Part shown: one piece after another, positions 58,453 through 64,000 of the stretch
Layout of the letters: each line of letters starts with the position of its first letter
Numbering within the stretch: position 1 is the first letter of the stretch
Origin: Ceratotherium simum simum
Taxonomy: Eukaryota > Chordata > Mammalia > Perissodactyla > Rhinocerotidae
Length of the DNA: 64,000 nt
Direction of reading: 5' to 3'
Assembly: GCF_000283155.1 (NCBI RefSeq)
Contig: NW_004454240.1
Location: 3,943,088 to 4,007,087, forward strand
Position numbers and translations under genes: made by a program
Notes under the pieces: generated by a model
Databases searched by the model: none
What the model was told of the DNA's origin: nothing
Seen by the model: only the letters and a program-made list of their open reading frames with translations

Positions 58453-60416
58453 TGATTTGCTGATGTTGAACCATCCCCAATCCCTGGAATAAGTCCCAGT
58501 TGATCGTGGTGTATGATCCTTTTAACGTATTGTTGTATTTGATTTGCTAATATTTTGTTAAGAATATTTGCATCTATATTCATTAGTGATATTGGCCTGT
58601 AAGTTTCCTTTTTTGTTTTGTCCTTTTCTGGTTTTAGTATCAGGGTAATGTTGGCCTCATAAAATGAGTTAGGAAGTGTCTCATCCTCTTCAATTTTCTG
58701 GAAAAGTTTGAGAAGGATAGGAATTGAGTCTTCTTTGAATGTTTGGTAGAATTCACCTGAGAGCCTTCTGGTCCTGGACTTTTGTTTTTTGGGAGATTTT
58801 TGATTACTGTTTCAATCTCTTTGCTTGTGATTGGTCTATTTGGATTCTATGTTTCTTCTTGAAACATAGAGGTTTGGGAGGTTGTATGATTCTATGAATT
58901 TATGCATTTTTTTCTAGATTATCCAGTTTGTTTGCATATAGCTTTTCATAGTATTCTCTTATAATCCTTTGTATTTCTGTGGTGTCTGTTGTAATTTTTC
59001 CGCTTTCATTTCTGATTTTATTTATTTGATTCTTCTCTCTTTTTTTCTTAGTGAGTCTGGCTAAGGGTTTGTCCATTTTGTTTATCATCTCAGAGAACCA
59101 GCCCTCAATCTTTTCTATTTTTTTGTCTCTATTGTGTTTATTTCTGCTGTGATTTTTATTATTTCTTGCCTTCTACTGACTTTGGGCTTTACTTGTTATC
59201 CTTTTTCTAGTCCTTTTATTTATATAGTAAGCTTGTTTATTTGAGATTCTTCTTCTTTGTTGAGGTAGGCTTGTATTGCTATAAATTTTCCTCTTAGTAT
59301 CACATTTGCTACATCCCATATGAGTTGGTATTTTATCTTTTCATTTTAATTGGTCTCTAGGTATTTTTTTGATTTCTCCATTGACCCAATATTTGTTCAG
59401 TAGGATGTTGTTTCGTCTCCACACATTTGTGGCTTTCCCAGCTATTTTCTTGGAGTTGATTTCTAGTTTCATAGCATTATGGTAGGAAAAGCTGCCTGAT
59501 ATATTTCAATCTTCTTAAATGTATTGAGGCTTGCTTTGTTTCCCAACATAAGTTCTATCTTTGTGAGTGTTACACATGCATTTGAGAAGAATGTGTGTTC
59601 TGCTGTTTTTGGATGGAGTGTTCTATATATATCTATTAAGTCCATCTGGTCTAATTTTTTGTTTAATTCCACTATTTCCTTGTTGGCTTTCTGTCTGGAT
59701 GATCTATCCATTGATGTAAGTGGGGTGTTGAGGTCCCCTACTATTTTGTGTTGCTGTTAATTTCTCCCTTTAGGTCTGTTATTAGTTGCTTTATATACTC
59801 TGGTGCTCCTATGTTAGATGCATATATATTAATGAATAGTATGTCTTCTTGGTGGAATGTCCCTTTTATCATTATGTAATGCTCTTCTTTGTCTCTTGTG
59901 TCCACTCTTTCTTAGCCTGTAGATTTTCTGCTGAGAAATCTGCTTAAAGCTTGATCAGGATTCCTTTGTAGGTAATTTTCTTCTCTCTTGCTACTCTTAA
60001 TATTTTTTCTTTGTCATTTTCTTTTGACAGTTTTAATATTATATGCATTCGAGGAAGTATTTTTGCATTGAGATAATTAGGAGTTCTTTAGCTTCATTTG
60101 CTTGCATGTCCAGTTCCTTCCTGGTTTGGGCGGTTCTCAGCTATTATTTCTTTGAATAAGCTCTCGTCTCCTTTCCCCCTCTTTTCTCCCTCTGGGATTT
60201 GTTTAATCCTTATGTCACTTTTTGTAATTGAGTGATATTTCTTGAAGAATTTCTTCATTTTTTTAAAAATCTTTGTTCTCTCTCCTCCTCCACCTGAATC
60301 ATTTGTAGGTTTCTATCTTCAAGCTCACTAATTCTCTCTTTCATAAGATCTGCTCTATTTTTAATGATTTGTTTGTTATTTTTTATCTCATTGTGTTTTT
60401 CATTTCCAGAATTTCT

Positions 60417-60449
<33 letters not shown>

Positions 60450-60659
60450 GTTTCAGTCTCTTTGGTGAAGTACTCCTTCTGTTCATTAATTTTTTTTCTG
60501 GAGCTCATTGAACTGCTTTCTGAGTTTTCTTGTAACTCGTTGAGTTTCTTCATGATAGCTATTTTGAATTCTCTGTCAGTTAGATTGTAATCTTCTGTAA
60601 CTTCAAGTTAGTTTTCTGGAGAGTTTTCATCCTCTTTCTGTTCTTCTGTGTCATTGTAG

Positions 60660-61245
60660 TTCTTCATGGTTCTTGATGAGTTGATCCTCTGCCAGCACAT
60701 TTGTTATAGTAACCACCTTTCTTATTTGGATAAGGCTTTGGTTACTTTGGTTCTGAACTGCTTCTGGTTGTATTTGAGAGCTTGCACTTTCCACCCTCCA
60801 CTGCCTCTTCTAGAGGCATCATCAGTACCCTCCTTGTGCTGCCTGTGCCTTGCTGCTTACAATGTCACTGTACTCAGTTGACACAACTGAGGTCACCAGG
60901 CTGTGAGCACTTCTGCTGCTTCTGAGTTCGCCTGGATATTATGTTCCTCCACTGGCTCCGTGGACTCAGATGCTGCTGCCCCATGCACCAGCTCTCCTGG
61001 TGCGCCCAGTTTGTCTGGGGCTGCTTGTTGCACCATGCCAAGTTTTCTGGGTTCGTGGATGTTGCTGTTGCTGCTGGGGGCCCAGAGACCCAGGGACTTG
61101 TATTCATTCCCCTATTACGTAAAGTTGGTGTGGGGGTGCCACCACTGGGGGCTGGGTCACCAGTTCTGCAGCTGTTCCCAATGCCTTTGGTCACTGGTTC
61201 AACCTGCCTCTGTCCACCATGATGCTGATGTAACTCAATTGTCAT
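60660..61245 (-). promoter_or_regulatory. L1 5' UTR, GC-rich
   Basis: GC-richer than all its surroundings and reading as L1 5' UTR on the minus strand. In active L1s this region is an internal promoter. Open frames crossing it (134 codons at 60903-61307 on +) reflect composition. Whether this copy can still promote transcription is unknown. Confidence 0.5.
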
Positions 61246-61982
61246 ATAATTTTATAACATCATTGAAACTTTGTATAATAAATTTAAAAATCATTGACCA
61301 AAATTAAATACATTTTTCTGGCCATAGCACCATCAGTTTTTTCATTCATTTTCTCCTTAGTTTAGGTTCCTAGGTGAATACTCTGTGAGCAAGTTAAATT
61401 TGTTTCTTTGTCAGATAGTATCCTAACCCAGGCTGCCATCTGGTTAATGCGTAAAATGTTCAGGTGTTGCCTATGTTGTCATGGAAAGGGCCCTCCAGAG
61501 GCAGACAGACCACCTGCCTTCTAATTTCAGCTCTTCCAGGTAGCTCTGGGACATGGAGCTAAATTTTTCTTTGTAGAATGATTGTAAATATTTGTTTGAT
61601 GAGAGGTGAGAAAGCATCTCGTTCATTGCCCATAGTAGCGCTCATTGCTTAAGGAGACTCTCTTAGGTGTACAACTAAGTAACTTTAAGTCTTACAGGCC
61701 TTGGGTAGAACAGGTCAGAGTGTTCAGGGATTGAAGATAAAACATATCCCATGTCTTAAAGTAAGATTGCACTAAGGTTCACTCCTTCCTCTTTAATATG
61801 TGGTTTTACTTGCTCAAATCTTCTACTGAAGGTCTGATCTTTTGTTTGGCTTCATTAAGTGCAAGTTGTTACCTGCCAGAAGCACTTCCCTATGCTTTTC
61901 TTCAATCTGCCCTAACAGAGACGAAGAAATCAATCAAAGGGCAGCAGTGTTGACCATTTCTCCTGTTTCCCTTCCGTTGCAG
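61246..61982. other. Unique intron sequence upstream of the exon
   Basis: No repeat recognised. It contains the splice acceptor signals of the exon: a TTGAC branch-point candidate with A at 61953 and a pyrimidine tract at about 61957-61977. Confidence 0.6.
61953..61982 (+). promoter_or_regulatory. Splice acceptor of the OPHN1 exon
   Basis: TTGACC (candidate branch A at 61953) is followed by the pyrimidine-rich TTTCTCCTGTTTCCCTTCCG and TTGCAG, with the AG at 61981-61982. Spacing of about 30 bases from branch to exon is normal. No other AG lies between them. Confidence 0.85.
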
Positions 61983-62078
61983 ATTATTCCTCAGCTGTTC
62001 AGAAATTTTCCCAGACGCTTCAGTCCTTTCAGTTTGATTTCATTGGAGACACTCTGACTGATGACGAGATTAACATTG
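61983..62078 (+). CDS. OPHN1: OPHN1 internal coding exon (BAR domain)
   Basis: OPHN1 is a Rho GTPase-activating protein with BAR, PH and RhoGAP domains that acts at synapses on actin and endocytosis; human defects cause X-linked intellectual disability with cerebellar hypoplasia. The 96-base exon uses two bases of a split codon, 31 full codons and one base of the next codon (phase 1 in, phase 1 out). Visible words are [15 protein letters not shown] and [13 protein letters not shown], corresponding to about residues 53-83 of the human protein as I recall it, in the N-terminal BAR domain. The split codons fit the Asn before and the Ala after this segment. Paralogues ARHGAP26 and ARHGAP10 have GDAETDDE at this point, so OPHN1 fits better. 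A 96-base symmetric exon could be skipped without a frameshift. No break is seen. Confidence 0.93.
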
Positions 62079-62084
62079 GTAAGT
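62079..62084 (+). promoter_or_regulatory. OPHN1: Splice donor of the OPHN1 exon
   Basis: G|GTAAGT at the exon end, a near-consensus donor. Shifting it by one base would disturb the phase that fits the protein family. Confidence 0.9.
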
Positions 62085-62514
62085 CTTCAGCTACGTATGA
62101 GCATGTGCCTCTCATTGCAGGTCTGAGATGATGTAGCCTCCTTGGTTGTGGATACAGAGAACTTGGGCATCTTTATCCCCTGTAGTCCAGTGCCAAGCTC
62201 CTGGGAGACTGCTTAAGCAGGATAAAGAAACATTCCCTTACAGTCCCAATTCCTCCTCACACAAAAGCAATCCAAAGATATCCCTTAAACTTCTGTTGAG
62301 GCCTTTGACTCAGTCAATCTGCAAGGCAATTTTTCTCTAAATAATCTAATACATGAACATTTTTTGCAAAGTATAAATTAAAGAGTGATTTTGTTTAGTT
62401 TCCAGAATGATTCAGAGTAATATTTTTCTAAGGAACAAATTCCCCCAGAAAGTTTAAAATTGGATTTATGTATGTACAGTTTTTCAGGCAACAGGAGATT
62501 TGGCATTTCCCTTG

Positions 62515-62690
62515 GGAACTGAATTTAACAACTCACTCTATGGGCTGTGTGATCTTGAACAAGATATTTCCTCTCTCTGAGCCTTAGTCTTGTTTCTGTA
62601 AAATGTGGTTAGTATCTATCTCTCAAGGATGTTACAAAGAGGAGATTGAACAGCATACTTAAGTAAAAAGAACTTTGTGTTAGTTGTTAC
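62515..62690 (+). repeat. MIR SINE
   Basis: GGGCTGTGTGATCTTGAACA, CTCTCTCTGAGCCTTAGTC and TGTAAAATGTGGTTAGTAT follow MIR in + orientation. Confidence 0.8.
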
Positions 62691-62697
62691 AAAGTTG

Positions 62698-62915
62698 ATG
62701 TGGTGTCAGCAAACTATGACCCTTTGGCCAAATCTTGCCCATACCATTTTTGTAAATAAAATTTTGTTGGAATATAGCCACACTTATTTAATAAAGCACA
62801 CTTAGGTGCTTTAGTGGTACAACAGTAGCATTGAGTAGTGGCGGAGACTGGATAGCTTGCATAGCCTAAAGTATTTGCCTTCTGGCCATTTAAGAAAAAA
62901 GCTTGGTGATCACTG
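62698..62915. mobile_element. hAT-Charlie-group short element
   Basis: TGTCAGCAAACTATGACCC, TGTAAATAAAATTTTGTTGG, TAGCCTAAAGTATTTGCC and AAGCTTGGTGATCACTG match a common non-autonomous hAT element of mammals whose terminal repeats contain GTCGGCAAAC. The family name is left open. Confidence 0.75.
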
Positions 62916-63284
62916 AGTTAAAGAGTTAGTGCAAAGCATTTGCTAGATGAGAACACTGAACCACAGAACTATTGTGAATGATCTAATTTCACTGAAACAA
63001 GTTAGTGACAGAATCATATTTATGAACTCAAGAACTAAAATATAAAAATGTATTATTATATATTCATTGTAGTAAATATAAATAATATATAAAAGAATAA
63101 AATTACCTATGATAATAAGATATCCTGGCACAGAAGCAATATATTGGAAGTATTGGCATATTATCTTTTAATCTCTTTTTAACATGTATCTGTTTCATGT
63201 GTGTGCAATTTAGTTCAGACTAAATACATAATTTTATCTTTTTAACCTAACATTTTACTGTAAGGATTTTCTCATGCCATTTAA

Positions 63285-63415
63285 AATTCTTTGTAAATTT
63301 CATGAGGGGCAAGGACATTGTTTTGTTCACTGCTGTTTCCCTAGCAGATAGAGGAGTGCCTAGCATGTAGTTGATGCTCAATACATGTTTGCTGAATGGA
63401 TGAATAATGGAAGCA
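63285..63415 (+). mobile_element. L2 LINE 3' end
   Basis: GGGGCAAGGACATTGTTTTG, CACTGCTGTTTCCCTAGCAG, GTTGATGCTCAATACATG and TTTGCTGAATGGATGAAT closely follow the L2 3' end in + orientation. Confidence 0.88.
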
Positions 63416-63439
63416 TTCGAATTTCATTATTATGGGAGC

Positions 63440-63560
63440 CATACTTTATATAATATTCAACTCTTGTTGGAAATTTAGCTTATTTCCAATTTTTTATTAT
63501 TATAAATAATACTGCAATGAAAACTTTTTTGGAATTAAGATTGGTAACTATTTATTTTGG
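63440..63560 (-). mobile_element. Old L1 ORF2 3' trace
   Basis: TTATTTCCAATTTTTTATTA followed by TAAATAATACTGCAATGAAA matches the ORF2 end of old L1s in minus orientation. Short and decayed. Confidence 0.5.
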
Positions 63561-63679
63561 TTAAATGTGGTGGTATAACTAGTGAGGCAGACATTTGCAT
63601 TTGGATTATTTCTTTATTCACTCCATTCTACTTCTGCAAATCTATTTTAGTCTAAGGGCATGACTTATTTGAAAGTTAA

Positions 63680-63860
63680 TATTATGGGTTCTGAAGTCAG
63701 ACAGCCCAAGTTTGGACACTAGCTTTGCAACTTATTGGCTGTATAATCTAAGCAAGTGACTTCACCTCTCTGAGTGTTCATTTTTCTAATCTGTAAAATG
63801 GAGATGAGGTGATCAATGCCAAGTGTGCTCAGTGCCTGAATAAATGTTAGCTATTTAATA
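63680..63860 (+). repeat. MIR SINE
   Basis: GTTCTGAAGTCAGACAGCCC, TTGCAACTTATTGGCTGTAT, CACCTCTCTGAGTGTTCAT, ATCTGTAAAATGGAGATGAG and AATAAATGTTAGCTATT follow MIR nearly end to end. Confidence 0.88.
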
Positions 63861-64000
63861 ATTATTGTTTCTTTTGTAGACCAGAGCCTGCTGTTTATTT
63901 TCAATGAGTGTATTCATTTTCCTTATTCCCTTCTCAGTTGACATTTTGTTTCCTTTTTAGTACATGCTGGTGCTATTTCCACCTGTCTTTTAGTGTCCTC

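Larger units (their letters stand above)
55915..61245 (-). mobile_element. Nearly full-length L1, antisense
   Basis: On the minus strand: GC-rich 5' UTR (about 61245-60650), a decayed ORF1 region (about 60650-59950), ORF2 endonuclease (59711-59400), reverse transcriptase (58800-57628), C-terminal domain (57353-56371) and 3' UTR ending near 55915. ORF1 is shortened and several frameshifts break ORF2. An ERE lies at 56577-56825, and a poly-T run at about 60420-60446. It ends about 0.7 kb upstream of the OPHN1 exon. Confidence 0.85.
1..61982 (+). other. OPHN1: Intron upstream of the OPHN1 exon (3' part)
   Basis: All sequence left of the exon at 61983 is read as its upstream intron, whose 5' end lies outside the window. 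The exon begins in phase 1, so the intron interrupts a codon after its first base. In human OPHN1 the residues encoded here follow those of the exon carrying the start codon, so this is probably intron 2 (from memory of the family). The sequence is dominated by L1 and ERE repeats, and no second exon with plausible splice sites and family similarity was found. Intron status is inferred from one exon; the X-chromosome location is inferred from the gene. Confidence 0.75.
62079..64000 (+). other. OPHN1: Intron downstream of the OPHN1 exon (5' part)
   Basis: Follows the GTAAGT donor. It contains old repeats only (two MIRs, a hAT element, an L2 end, L1 traces) and lacks EREs and L1 blocks, in contrast with the intron upstream. 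No further exon is seen before the window ends. Confidence 0.8.

Noticed and set aside
60903..61307. A 134-codon + strand open frame, with an overlapping one at 60941-61222, as a gene or CpG-island exon
   Set aside because: It lies in the GC-rich 5' UTR of an antisense L1. It has no domain, no splice support, and composition explains its length.
1..64000. A prokaryote-like gene cluster, CRISPR array or defence system
   Set aside because: The DNA is mammalian intron: no operon-like frames, no regularly spaced repeats, and repeats are all known transposon types.

Overview
This is mammalian genomic DNA, almost entirely intronic. It carries many tRNA-derived SINEs that begin GGGCCGGCC, contain a TTAAGTGC motif and end in GATCTTCCTCAC plus an A-rich tail. 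These are the equine repetitive element (ERE) family of perissodactyls, so a horse or other equid is most likely; rhinoceros or tapir is not excluded.

One protein-coding feature is well supported. A 96-base exon on the + strand (61983-62078) has a strong polypyrimidine tract and AG acceptor, a GTAAGT donor and one open phase-1 frame. The frame matches the N-terminal BAR-domain part of oligophrenin-1 (OPHN1), a Rho GTPase-activating protein encoded on the mammalian X chromosome. Bases 1-61982 are then the end of the large upstream intron (probably intron 2) and 62079-64000 the start of the next intron.

Layout. 1-7460: stacked antisense L1 elements with three EREs. 7460-11660: older DNA transposons (MER5-like, Tigger-like), a MIR and mostly unique sequence. 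11660-14930: an old L1 with two younger L1s nested in it. 15425-19411: a 5'-truncated L1 with a 16-base target duplication. 19430-27260: more antisense L1, with an LTR, a short L1, two SINEs and an L1 fragment in sense. 27410-41050: an old antisense L1 split by a probable solo LTR, an ERE, a 6.8-kb class I endogenous retrovirus (30993-37796) and a MaLR-type LTR. 41100-47270: Tigger-like and hAT elements, MIR and L2, including a decayed hAT (Charlie-type) transposase tail. 47270-54160: L1 and ERE clusters. 54160-55900: mostly unique. 55915-61245: a nearly full-length antisense L1 ending about 0.7 kb before the exon. 61246-64000: exon, MIR, L2 and a hAT element.

Nearly all L1s and 13 of 16 EREs lie antisense to the exon, the usual pattern inside a transcribed gene. 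I found no intact transposon or retroviral gene, no RNA gene, no CRISPR array and no candidate for a new multi-gene system. The most useful items for follow-up are the OPHN1 exon, the provirus, the composite structure of the long EREs and the deletion scar at 1456-1477. Repeat subfamily names come from recognition by eye, without a database search.
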